A DNA stretch of 14,878 nt from Deltaproteobacteria bacterium (GCA_016194725.1 JACQAW010000046.1:1-14878), one strand, 5' to 3'. Positions 1 to 6,398 are shown, counted from the first letter of the stretch. Made by a program: numbers and translations. The notes: generated by a model not told the origin, from the letters alone.

Positions 1-2
1 AC

Positions 3-131
3 GGGTTTTTACAGGGCCAGCGCGAAGAGCTTCCCAACGGCGAAAAGCTGGTCACGAAGTATGATGACGAGGGCCAGGTGGCCGAAAAATGGCACGTCAG
101 AAGCGACGGTAGCCGCGTTCGGATCTTGTAG
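3..131 (+). CDS. C-terminal end of a YwqK/MORN-repeat-like protein (partial)
   Basis: The plus-strand frame is open from the window edge to a TAG at 129-131 and encodes 42 residues rich in Gly, Glu, Lys and Asp. The pattern 'LPNGEKLVTKYDDEGQV' resembles the short beta-hairpin repeats of MORN and YwqK-type antitoxin-like proteins, where an NG turn and a YD..G turn recur about every 20 residues. The gene starts outside the window, so its length, signal peptide and number of repeats are unknown. The composition looks more like real protein than the opposite-strand frame over the same bases. The family assignment rests on about one and a half repeats and is tentative. No molecular function can be given. 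Confidence 0.5.
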   Translation, partial: GFLQGQREELPNGEKLVTKYDDEGQVAEKWHVRSDGSRVRIL

Positions 132-314
132 CAGATACGGGCCAAGCCGCGCATGTTTCTGCGCCGACCAGTAAACTCCGCCATGCGCCTGGGCAATTCC
201 CGCCGCATGGAGGGGAATATCCTTCTGCCCCATGCCCAACCCCGCGAGGTTCCAGTCTGTCTGGCCATGGCGAATGAAGTAGAATGGGTGCAAGGCTATT
301 TGGTTTTCTGACAT
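9..314 (-). pseudogene. Truncated histidine phosphatase (phosphoglycerate mutase-like) N-terminus
   Basis: An ATG at 314 opens a 101-codon frame whose first 43 residues match the start of the histidine phosphatase superfamily. 'FYFIRHGQTDWN' carries the RHG motif with the phospho-accepting His, followed by a 'GQKDIPLHAAGIAQA' stretch that is typical of the family. After about position 185 the likeness stops. There is no downstream SSPL.RA..TA block and no second catalytic His, and the total length is about half of the usual 190-220 residues. The last part also runs antisense over the apparently real plus-strand gene ending at 131. I read this as a remnant left by a deletion or rearrangement. 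A short expressed protein is possible, but catalysis would be unlikely. Confidence 0.5.
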
Positions 315-344
315 CTGACGATAAGCCCTCAGGGGGAACGAGCC

Positions 345-689
345 GTGTTTAAAACTTTTATCTGGGTCATCAATGCCGGAATCCTGCTTTCAACCGCTTT
401 GGGTGCCCTGGGTTCGGGCGCACGCCTCAGCGGATCGGTGAGCGCCGAAAAAGCCTGCGCCCAGGGCCCCGTGAAAATTCTACTGTCGCTCGAAAACGTG
501 GTGCTTTACCAGGAGCAAGTTCCCATAGGCGGCTCGTTTGAGTTTCATGCTCGTCCCGGCCGCTACGAGCTCAAGGCCATCGCATCGAATGGCTGCAAGG
601 CCGAACAACGGCTTTCGCTCTCGCGCTCAGGCTCTCAGATCGTGTCGCTCACACTCAAGGGCGGCAGGACCAGCTCGCCGTCGAGTTAA
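345..689 (+). CDS. Small secreted protein with a carboxypeptidase-regulatory-like beta-sandwich
   Basis: The protein has 114 residues and starts with GTG, preceded 8 nt upstream by AGGGGG (331-336). Residues 1-25 form a Sec signal peptide with a hydrophobic core (WVINAGILLSTALGALG). The mature part alternates hydrophobic and polar residues in beta-strand fashion. 'GGSFEFHARPGRYELKAIASNGC' is typical of the carboxypeptidase regulatory-like / transthyretin-like fold, in which a PG.Y.L strand follows a small insert. Cys38 and Cys84 could form one disulfide. The Ser/Gly tail is probably disordered. The gene ends tail to tail with the minus-strand gene at 686-1213, and their stop codons share TTAA. 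Its role is unknown; proteins of this fold are usually extracytoplasmic binding modules. Confidence 0.7.
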   Translation: MFKTFIWVINAGILLSTALGALGSGARLSGSVSAEKACAQGPVKILLSLENVVLYQEQVPIGGSFEFHARPGRYELKAIASNGCKAEQRLSLSRSGSQIVSLTLKGGRTSSPSS

Positions 690-1213
690 CGCGCGGACAA
701 GGCGCTCGCGTCAAAGTACCCCATCTGATAGCAATGGGCCGCGATCAGGTCGCCGGGAACGCTTGCCGGCTGGCCCGCATTCCAGGCTTTCACGCCGTCG
801 GCATAACCTTGCTGGCAGGCTGGCGCCGCTTTGCCTTCGCGGGCATCGATGTCCAGAGCGGCTTCACCGGCCTTGTAGCCCTGAGAATAACATTCGCCGT
901 CAGGCGACTGCGACGACAACGCGTAGCCGTCTTTCATGCCATGGTCGAAGTCGCTCACGCAGAACGACCAGTTGTTTTCGGCCCTGGTTTTGGCGCCAAA
1001 TTGCTTTCCGAGGTCGTAGCAGTTCTCGTCGAGTTGCTTCGCGCGACGCAAGGTGCTCTTGAACCCGTCTTCAATTCCGCGGCCATAGCTGTCATACGAA
1101 ATGCCCAGGCCACAGATGGGTTGGTATCCGGATACCGGACCGTAATAAGCTGCCCCAGCTGCGGATGCGAAAACCAAAGCGCACGATACAACCAAAAACA
1201 TTGAGACCTTCAT
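686..1213 (-). CDS. Secreted Cys/Gly helical-repeat protein
   Basis: The protein has 175 residues. I chose the ATG at 1213 because GAGGAG (1220-1225) lies 6 nt upstream and residues 1-22 then form a clean Sec signal peptide (VVSCALVFASAAGAA). An in-frame upstream start at 1261 would put charged residues ahead of it. The mature part has six Cys (34, 65, 85, 108, 133, 161), each opening a short unit with consensus C-[YQ]-x-x-G-[YK]-x-x-G, for example CYDLGKQFG, CYSQGYKAG and CQQGYADGV. Even spacing and an even Cys number suggest stacked helical hairpins joined by disulfides. The Cys..G...DG pattern recalls the DUF2799 lipoprotein family, but there is no lipobox. No function can be assigned. Confidence 0.75.
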   Translation of the reverse strand: MKVSMFLVVSCALVFASAAGAAYYGPVSGYQPICGLGISYDSYGRGIEDGFKSTLRRAKQLDENCYDLGKQFGAKTRAENNWSFCVSDFDHGMKDGYALSSQSPDGECYSQGYKAGEAALDIDAREGKAAPACQQGYADGVKAWNAGQPASVPGDLIAAHCYQMGYFDASALSAR

Positions 1214-1324
1214 GACGTACTCCTCTTCAAAAACACATGAGCGGCCAACGGCGCTGTCCACGAGCGCCTGCCGCTCAATGCGTGAACCCGTACCACAAAG
1301 CAGATGCTGCGTCGCGCGCTAAAT

Positions 1325-1753
1325 TTACCTCGAAAGGTCGATGCCGCCATCAGCTCGGAACTTGAAATGAGGGTTCCACGCCACCTCCCACAGATGGCCG
1401 TCCAGATCGGCGAAGTAGCCACTGTGGCCACCCCAGAAGGCGTCTTGCGCGGGCTTTACGATTTTTGCGCCCGCACTCTGGGCCTGAGCCAGCACGGTGG
1501 CCACGTCTTCCCGGCGCGCGACGTTGTGGGCAAGGGTGACGCCCCGAAACCCTGAACCGTTGTCGGGCTGCTCGGCGTCCTGGGCAAGAAGGTCGCGCGG
1601 ATACAGGGCCAGCCCCACTCCGCCGGCATCGAGAAAAACGATGTTGCTGCTGCCCGCGCTGGAAGCCCGAAAGCCAAGCCCAATCGTGTAAAAGTCCTTG
1701 GCAGCCAGAAAGTCTTTTACGCCCAAAGTAATGATGCTGATTCGAGATTCCAT
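1325..1753 (-). CDS. VOC-family (glyoxalase/bleomycin-resistance/dioxygenase fold) protein
   Basis: The protein has 142 residues, the usual length for a single-chain vicinal oxygen chelate protein made of two beta-alpha-beta-beta-beta modules. The N-terminal module shows the family signature 'ITLGVKDFLAAKDFYTIGLGF'. The second module ends in 'GYFADLDGHLWEVAWNP', where Glu123 sits at the usual C-terminal metal-ligand position. His76 may be a second ligand, while the first-strand position carries no His, so metal binding is uncertain. No signal peptide is present, so it should act in the cytoplasm. It starts 12 nt after the stop of the outer-membrane barrel gene (1766-2563), with only a weak GGGAT as ribosome site, so cotranscription is likely. 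The substrate cannot be predicted. Confidence 0.85.
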   Translation of the reverse strand: MESRISIITLGVKDFLAAKDFYTIGLGFRASSAGSSNIVFLDAGGVGLALYPRDLLAQDAEQPDNGSGFRGVTLAHNVARREDVATVLAQAQSAGAKIVKPAQDAFWGGHSGYFADLDGHLWEVAWNPHFKFRADGGIDLSR

Positions 1754-1765
1754 GAGCTATCCCAG

Positions 1766-2563
1766 TTACAGAAGAAACTGCAGGCCGGCCAGCAGCTGAA
1801 TCGAGCTGCCGTTCGTGGTGCGCTGAAATGCGGCGTCGGCCGACGAAGACTCCAGGCTCGAAAGCCCACCAGCATACCGCAAGCTCATCACCATCGAGAT
1901 CGACTCTTGAATGTCGAAGTCCAAGCCAACTCCCGCGTTGAGCGAGAAAAGCACGGAATTGAACTGGTTTTCCCGACCGGAATCTTTTGAATTGGTCACG
2001 ACACCCGTGGCATCCGTGTTGGTTACTCTGGCGTAACGCGAAACCAGAAATCCCATGCTGGGACCGACCACCGCAAACGGCCGAAAACGGCCGTCGAAAT
2101 GCGGACGAACTTTGAGCAGCACCGGAAATTCAAGGTAGCCCAGGCCCGCGGTGAGCTGAGTCACGCTGCCATTGTCCGCGGTTGACTCGCTGAAGCCGCG
2201 TTGAATGTAATCGACTTCGGGCTGCACATAGAATATCCAGCCCAGGCCGATATCCATATTGGCGCCAAACATCATGCGAGCGCGGCCGCTCGATTCCGCG
2301 ACAGGTTGATTCGCTTTGGTCGAAACGCTCGATAGATTCGGACCGATCTGAAGTCCTATGCCCGTGAGCAGGCCAAACTCATTGAGGTCAGAGGCTGAAT
2401 GCCCCCGCTTCTTGCCCAGGCCCGCCTGGTTTTGCTGAATCAGGGCACCATCATTAATGATGTCGGAATCCCGGGAGTTCGGTGAAATTGCAGATTCGGC
2501 ACTATAGGCCGTCCCCAACCCAAAACATCCCAGACAAAGTAGACCGACGATAAGACCTTTCAT
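1766..2563 (-). CDS. Outer-membrane beta-barrel protein (PorT/OMP_b-brl type)
   Basis: The protein has 265 residues. The ATG at 2563 is preceded by AAGGGAAAG. Residues 1-22 are a Sec signal peptide (LIVGLLCLGCFGLGTAYS). A polar stretch (about 23-65) precedes a series of alternating amphipathic strands with Gly/aromatic turns: 'FGLLTGIGLQIGPNL', 'MDIGLGWIFYVQPEVDYIQRG', 'LGYLEFPVLLKVRP', 'FAVVGPSMGFLVS', 'FSLNAGVGLDF' and the last strand 'SIQLLAGLQFLL'. This layout matches the small 8-10-stranded barrels annotated as porin family or outer-membrane beta-barrel proteins. Its role (structural, small-molecule binding or pore) cannot be told from sequence. A sigma70-like promoter lies directly upstream, and the VOC gene follows 12 nt downstream. 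Confidence 0.85.
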   Translation of the reverse strand: MKGLIVGLLCLGCFGLGTAYSAESAISPNSRDSDIINDGALIQQNQAGLGKKRGHSASDLNEFGLLTGIGLQIGPNLSSVSTKANQPVAESSGRARMMFGANMDIGLGWIFYVQPEVDYIQRGFSESTADNGSVTQLTAGLGYLEFPVLLKVRPHFDGRFRPFAVVGPSMGFLVSRYARVTNTDATGVVTNSKDSGRENQFNSVLFSLNAGVGLDFDIQESISMVMSLRYAGGLSSLESSSADAAFQRTTNGSSIQLLAGLQFLL

Positions 2564-2592
2564 TAGCTTTCCCTTTCAGAGTAATCTGGACA

Positions 2593-2622
2593 ACTATTCT
2601 CCTAAATCCGTCCTGCCGTCAA
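2593..2622 (-). promoter_or_regulatory. Sigma70-like promoter for the barrel-VOC transcript
   Basis: Read on the minus strand, TTGACG (2617-2622) is a 5/6 match to the -35 consensus. It is followed after 18 nt by AATAGT (2593-2598), a 4/6 match to the -10 box. Transcription would start near 2587 and give a leader of about 24 nt that contains the ribosome site of the gene starting at 2563. The location in the divergent gap supports it. Confidence 0.5.
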
Positions 2623-2656
2623 GACTTCCGCTTAAGTTCCTGTTATAGCGACGTAA

Positions 2657-3097
2657 ATGGGCAAAATCACTATTCATTGGGAGCTCCTGGTTGCCGCAAC
2701 CCCGGAAGTCGTCTGGGACTACACCCAGGATTGGCGTCGACGGCGCGACTGGGACGGCTCGGTTGCGGCAGTGGAAATTATTCAGGAGTCACCGCCGCAA
2801 AGAGTTCGCGCGAGGTTTGGCGGAGGCCTTTGGTTCGATGTCGCCTATAAAAAAGGCGACCGTCCCCGCATCACGACACTGACGATGACCAACAGCACGT
2901 CGGCCTGGGTCACGGGTGGTGGCGGCAGCTGGCGTTATGAAGACGTAGGCGGCGCCACGCGCTGGAGCCAGTCCAATACCCTGGTGCTTCGTGATCACTT
3001 TCTGATGCGGGCAGTTTCGCCCATGCTCAAAATGATGCTGGGCTTCACCACCCGGCGCGCCATGCGCAAAGCCAAACGTATTTTGGAAGCCCGGTGA
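2657..3097 (+). CDS. SRPBCC-superfamily (polyketide cyclase/START-like) protein
   Basis: The protein has 146 residues without a signal peptide. The opening 'HWELLVAATPEVVWDYTQDWRRRRDWD' is the classic SRPBCC start, in which a first strand, the A.PE.VW helix and an aromatic D..R..DWD segment form the lip of a hydrophobic ligand pocket. A Gly-rich beta section (90-115) and a long basic C-terminal helix follow. Members bind lipids, polyketides or other hydrophobic ligands, and the ligand here is unknown. No Shine-Dalgarno sequence precedes the ATG. The stop overlaps the GTG of the next gene in GTGA (3094-3097), so the two are translationally coupled. The coupling to a DNA glycosylase gene gives no clear clue to function. 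Confidence 0.8.
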   Translation: MGKITIHWELLVAATPEVVWDYTQDWRRRRDWDGSVAAVEIIQESPPQRVRARFGGGLWFDVAYKKGDRPRITTLTMTNSTSAWVTGGGGSWRYEDVGGATRWSQSNTLVLRDHFLMRAVSPMLKMMLGFTTRRAMRKAKRILEAR

Positions 3098-4281
3098 AAA
3101 AAAACATCTCGCTCGAGCAGGCCCGCTTTCTTGCTTTGCATGCCCAAGGCCTGACCGACGCCAGCGCCTTTGGCCTGGGAAAACCCGGCGTGCTGCGCGC
3201 AGTTGAACACCTGGGTTACGTGCAGATCGATACGATTTCGGTGGTCGAGCGCGCTCATCACCACGTGCTTTGGACCCGGGTACCTGATTACCGCCCCGCC
3301 TGGCTTGACGAGCTGCAAACGAAAGACACCAAGATATTTGAGTACTGGAGCCACGCGGCAAGCTACCTGCCCTTTCGCGATTTTCGCTACTGCCTGCCGC
3401 GCATGCGCGCCTGTGCCAGTGGAAAAAAACATTGGTTCGCGCGCGACAAGCGGGCGATGCGCATGGTGCTGGACCGCGTGCGGGCCGAGGGACCTTTGGC
3501 AGCGCGCGATTTCGAGGCGCCCGCAGGCGTGAAGTCGGGCCCGTGGTTTGACTGGAAGCCCGCCAAGACAGCGCTGGAGCAGCTCTTTATCGAAGGCACG
3601 CTGATGGTACGCGGAAGGAAGGGCTTCCAGAAAATTTACGACCTCGCCGAACGCGTATTGCCGGCCGGGGTCGACACCACCGTGCCCACGCCCAAGGAGA
3701 TGGCGCGATTTCTGATTACCTCGGTGCTGCGGGCTCACGGGCTGGCGCTCGAACCCGAGATGCGCTACCTGCGCAAAGGGGCGCAGGCCACGGTGCGCGC
3801 GGTTTTGAAAGAGCTCGTGCATTCCGGCGAGGTTGCGGAAATAAGCGTGGCGCAGCGGGACGGACTCGGGTTCCATGTCTTGCCCCACGTGCTGGAAGCC
3901 GCGCTGGCTTCGTTTGAGCGCGCCCCGCAAACGCGGCTGCGCACCTTTCACGTGATGTCCCCGTTTGACAATTCCGTCATCCAACGCCGACGCGTTCAGA
4001 ATATTTTCGGTTTTGATTACCAGATCGAATGTTATGTGCCCGCGCCCAAAAGAAAGTACGGCTACTTCTGTCTGCCGCTGCTGGCCGATGGACAGTTCAT
4101 TGGCCGCCTGGATTGCAAGGCTGAGCGCAAGGAGCGCAATCTTCGAGTATACACGATTTCGCTCGAGCCCGGAATTCGCAGGTTTGACGTGTCCGAACCG
4201 GCGTTTCAGCAGGCGATAACCCGGTTCGCGGCCTTTAACGGATGTTCGACCTTGCTGTTTCCGCCAAAATTCGTACGATAA
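3094..4281 (+). CDS. ycaQ: YcaQ/AlkX-type DNA glycosylase (HTH_42 winged-helix family)
   Basis: The protein has 395 residues, close to E. coli YcaQ (about 410). The family (formerly DUF1006) uses tandem winged helices to remove bulky N-alkyl adducts and unhook interstrand crosslinks. The catalytic loop is visible as 'YVQIDTISVVERAHHHVLW': Gln44-Ile-Asp46 is the Q-hydrophobic-D form of the YcaQ/AlkX branch, not the QxQ of the Streptomyces AlkZ branch. Other typical segments are 'YWSHAASYLP' (about 88-97), 'KTALEQLFIEGTLMV', and 'MSPFDNSVIQRRRVQNIFGFDYQIECYVP' near the C-terminus. The GTG start overlaps the SRPBCC stop, with GGAAG a few bases upstream. The stop lies 4 nt before puuD. No partner nuclease is nearby. 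Orthology to E. coli ycaQ is likely but unproven. Confidence 0.9.
   Translation: MKKNISLEQARFLALHAQGLTDASAFGLGKPGVLRAVEHLGYVQIDTISVVERAHHHVLWTRVPDYRPAWLDELQTKDTKIFEYWSHAASYLPFRDFRYCLPRMRACASGKKHWFARDKRAMRMVLDRVRAEGPLAARDFEAPAGVKSGPWFDWKPAKTALEQLFIEGTLMVRGRKGFQKIYDLAERVLPAGVDTTVPTPKEMARFLITSVLRAHGLALEPEMRYLRKGAQATVRAVLKELVHSGEVAEISVAQRDGLGFHVLPHVLEAALASFERAPQTRLRTFHVMSPFDNSVIQRRRVQNIFGFDYQIECYVPAPKRKYGYFCLPLLADGQFIGRLDCKAERKERNLRVYTISLEPGIRRFDVSEPAFQQAITRFAAFNGCSTLLFPPKFVR
4274..4279 (+). promoter_or_regulatory. TANNNT box before puuD (possible leaderless promoter)
   Basis: TACGAT ends exactly 6 nt before the ATG at 4286 and overlaps the end of ycaQ. TTGCTG (4252-4257) lies 16 nt upstream and could be a weak -35. 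No Shine-Dalgarno sequence precedes the gene. This would give puuD its own leaderless transcript inside the operon. Translational coupling from ycaQ is the alternative explanation. Confidence 0.3.
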
Positions 4282-4285
4282 CTTC

Positions 4286-5482
4286 ATGTCAGAATGGTTT
4301 CCTTTCCTCCACGAATGGCTCAACCTTTTCGTCCGTTGGATTCACCTTATCGCGGGTATCTCGTGGATCGGCAGCTCGTTTTATTTCATGTGGCTCGATG
4401 CCCACATCGCGGAGCCCGAGCATCCCCGTGAGGGTGTCGAAGGCGAGCTGTGGATGGTCCACAGCGGCGGTTTTTATCAGGTCGAAAAGCGGCTCATCCG
4501 GCCAGGCGAGATGCCAAAAATCCTGCACTGGTTCAAGTGGGAGGCGACGTTCACCTGGCTGAGCGGCTTCGTGTTGCTGGGCATCGTCTATTATACTACC
4601 GGTGGCATGTACCTGGTCGACCCCGCCGTCTCGAGCCTGTCGCCAGGGGCCGCAAGCGCCATCGGACTCGGGCTTTTGGTTTCGGCATGGTTTATCTATG
4701 ACCTTATTTTCCAGTCACCGCTGGGAAAGACGGGAAAAGCGGCCAGCGCGGTATCAATCTTTCTGATCATAGGGGTGGCTTACGGGCTGTGCCACCTGTT
4801 TTCGGGCCGCGCCGCTTACATTCACGTTGGCGCGATGTTCGGGACTTTGATGGTTTTGAACGTGTGGGTACGCATTCTGCCCGCGCAGCAAGCCATGATC
4901 GACGCGACCAAAGAGGGCCGCAAACCCGACTACAGCCTGGGCCTGGCTGCCAAGCGCCGCTCGGTGCACAACACCTACATGACGTTTCCGGTGCTGTTCA
5001 TCATGCTGAGCAACCACTATCCGATGACGTATGCGCACCCCATGAACTGGGTCGTGCTGCTGCTGCTCGTCGGAGCGGGCGCGGGTGTACGCCACTATAT
5101 GGTCGCCAAAGACCGGCGTGCCGTCTGGATTCTGCTGCCCGTCGGTGCCGCACTGCTTGCGCTTTTCGTCATGACCGCTCCGCAGCCCACCCCGGCGGTT
5201 GGCAGTGGCGCGGGCCCCGCCGTACCTTTCACCTCAGCTTATGCCGTGATTTCAAGCAGATGCTTTGCCTGTCACTCCAGTCACCCGACTGATGATATCT
5301 TTAAAGTGGCCCCGAACGGCGTGACCTTCGACTCCCCCGAGCGAGTCAAGGCACTGGCCCCTCGAATCCGGGAACGTGTCGTAGTGCTGAAAACGATGCC
5401 GCTGGCGAACAAGACAGGCATCAGCCAAGAAGAGAGAGACTTGCTTGGCCGTTGGATCGACGGCGGAGCGAAGCTGGAATAA
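4286..5482 (+). CDS. puuD: Urate hydroxylase PuuD with C-terminal cytochrome c domain
   Basis: The protein has 398 residues and is an integral membrane protein. The N-terminal part matches the Urate_ox_N family: 'LFVRWIHLIAGISWIGSSFYFMWLDAHI' is followed by 'EGELWMVHSGGFYQVEK', 'HWFKWEATFTWLSGF' and 'RRSVHNTYMTFPVLFIMLSNHYP'. About eight transmembrane helices can be traced between residues 15 and 298. A Pro-rich linker leads to a periplasmic cytochrome c domain with heme motif CFACH (326-330) and probable axial Met371 in 'KTMPLANKTGIS'. Members oxidise urate to 5-hydroxyisourate and pass electrons to the respiratory chain instead of making peroxide. The usual next enzymes (HIU hydrolase, OHCU decarboxylase) are not in the window. 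Many relatives are annotated by homology only, so another substrate is possible. Confidence 0.88.
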   Translation: MSEWFPFLHEWLNLFVRWIHLIAGISWIGSSFYFMWLDAHIAEPEHPREGVEGELWMVHSGGFYQVEKRLIRPGEMPKILHWFKWEATFTWLSGFVLLGIVYYTTGGMYLVDPAVSSLSPGAASAIGLGLLVSAWFIYDLIFQSPLGKTGKAASAVSIFLIIGVAYGLCHLFSGRAAYIHVGAMFGTLMVLNVWVRILPAQQAMIDATKEGRKPDYSLGLAAKRRSVHNTYMTFPVLFIMLSNHYPMTYAHPMNWVVLLLLVGAGAGVRHYMVAKDRRAVWILLPVGAALLALFVMTAPQPTPAVGSGAGPAVPFTSAYAVISSRCFACHSSHPTDDIFKVAPNGVTFDSPERVKALAPRIRERVVVLKTMPLANKTGISQEERDLLGRWIDGGAKLE

Positions 5483-5495
5483 ACAAACAGGAGAA
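5481..5495 (+). promoter_or_regulatory. Strong ribosome-binding leader of the rhodanese gene
   Basis: AAACAAACAGGAGAA precedes the ATG at 5501, with AGGAG 7 nt from the start. The same 15 bases occur at 11484-11498 before the glutathione S-transferase gene. An unstructured A/C-rich run ahead of a strong Shine-Dalgarno site is a usual mark of highly translated messages. Confidence 0.6.
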
Positions 5496-5500
5496 ACAAT

Positions 5501-5905
5501 ATGAAGATGATTTCCGCACTGATTGCCTTCGGGCTTGCATGCGTCGCCTTTGCCGGAGAGGCGGAGCCCTTCAAGCTTATTCACGTGAAGGATCTTTCGA
5601 CGCTCATGGCGCAGAAAGACGCAAAGATCGCGATCTTCGACGCCAACAATAAAGAAACGCGCCAGAAAGACGGCGTCATTCCGGGCGCTACGCTTCTGAC
5701 AAGCTACAAAGATTATGACACGGCCAAGGTGCTGCCCGCGGCCAAGGACACCAACGTGGTGTTCTACTGCGCCAACCAGCAGTGCATGGCTTCGCATGCC
5801 GCCGCAAAGCGCGCGGCTAAAGCCGGCTACACGAACGTGGCCGTGTTGTCTGACGGCATCCAAGGCTGGGTAAAAGCCGGGCAAGCCACCACCAAGCTGC
5901 AGTAA
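5501..5905 (+). CDS. Periplasmic rhodanese-like domain protein
   Basis: The protein has 134 residues. Residues 1-18 are a Sec signal peptide (ISALIAFGLACVAFA), which leaves a single rhodanese domain. Typical elements are 'KIAIFDANN' (strand plus Asp), 'GVIPGATLL' (the G.IPGA motif), 'VVFYCANQQCMASHAAAKRAAKAGY' with the catalytic-position Cys90, and 'VAVLSDGIQGWVKAG' at the end. The active loop reads C90-ANQQ-C95. The Arg that usually closes the CxxxxR loop is replaced by a second Cys, so thiol-disulfide or metal chemistry is possible instead of classic sulfur transfer. It follows puuD by 18 nt with an excellent ribosome site and is probably the last gene of that operon. Its sulfur donor and acceptor are unknown. 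Confidence 0.88.
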   Translation: MKMISALIAFGLACVAFAGEAEPFKLIHVKDLSTLMAQKDAKIAIFDANNKETRQKDGVIPGATLLTSYKDYDTAKVLPAAKDTNVVFYCANQQCMASHAAAKRAAKAGYTNVAVLSDGIQGWVKAGQATTKLQ

Positions 5906-5919
5906 AAGCTCTGAAATCG

Positions 5920-5964
5920 CGCGCGCCCGGCAAGGCTTGCCGCCTCGAAAATACCGGGCGCGCG
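5920..5964 (+). terminator. Perfect 11-bp GC-rich inverted repeat after the rhodanese gene
   Basis: CGCGCGCCCGG (5920-5930) is the exact reverse complement of 5954-5964, with a 23-nt loop. The loop region can form an alternative small hairpin, GGCAA...TTGCC (5929-5941). It lies 15 nt past the stop at 5905, so it probably ends or stabilises the operon transcript. There is no T-tract after it, so it is not a textbook intrinsic terminator. It could be an RNA 3'-end stabiliser or a Rho-assisted site. Confidence 0.5.
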
Positions 5965-5981
5965 GATTCTGATAATGCGGC

Positions 5982-5987
5982 TATGAT
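5982..5987 (+). promoter_or_regulatory. TANNNT box before the 5994 gene (possible leaderless promoter)
   Basis: TATGAT, a 5/6 match to the -10 consensus, ends exactly 6 nt before the ATG at 5994. No Shine-Dalgarno sequence is present, and no good -35 lies upstream, because that position falls in the GC-rich inverted repeat. Transcription from this box would begin on or next to the start codon. Confidence 0.4.
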
Positions 5988-5993
5988 AAAGAA

Positions 5994-6398
5994 ATGAAAA
6001 TCGCCGGATTATCAGAGTTGCTGGAGAGTTTAAAAGAAGAGGTCGAAGGATGGGAGCTGGCCAAGCTGCCGCCGGAGCAGGATTCGCCCGAGGCGAGTGA
6101 GCTGCTGAAGCGCGGGCTTTATCTTACCGCAATGGATATTGTTTATGCCGAGATGAAGCACCCCGGCGGCTACGAGAGCTACGCCCGCCTGCCCGATCGC
6201 GTGCTGCTGCCCGAGACGGAATACCGCGAATTTCGCGCAAATCTGATGCCCTACATCCTATGGCTCAAAAGCCTGCTGCTCAAATATGTTGCGGCCGCGC
6301 CCACGATCTCGGATACGACCACCGAGGCGTTTCCCGAGCTGCCCCCCGACGGCCTCGCTGAGCTCGATAAAGTTTTCGCCGATATTAAAGCTCTTTAA
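5994..6398 (+). CDS. Small helical cytoplasmic protein of unknown function
   Basis: The protein has 134 residues, with no signal peptide, no membrane helix and no Cys. I do not recognise the family. The sequence is Leu/Glu-rich and mostly helical: 'SELLESLKEEVEGWELAKL', 'SEASELLKRGLYLTAMDIVYAEMKHPGGYESYARLP', 'YREFRANLMPYILWLKSLLLKY', and a C-terminal 'GLAELDKVFADIKAL'. The central 'EYREFRANLMPYILWLKSLLL' helix is amphipathic and could bind a partner. Codon use resembles the neighbours, which supports real coding. The gene is flanked upstream by the inverted repeat at 5920-5964. Its stop codon lies inside the phased CTTTAA repeats that precede htrA, so it may be read through into htrA or end there. 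Confidence 0.7.
   Translation: MKIAGLSELLESLKEEVEGWELAKLPPEQDSPEASELLKRGLYLTAMDIVYAEMKHPGGYESYARLPDRVLLPETEYREFRANLMPYILWLKSLLLKYVAAAPTISDTTTEAFPELPPDGLAELDKVFADIKAL

Noticed and set aside
2995..4323. Long minus-strand open frame (442 codons) across the glycosylase gene
   Set aside because: It is antisense to the well-recognised YcaQ-family gene and reads as a basic, His/Arg-rich shadow with no family motifs.
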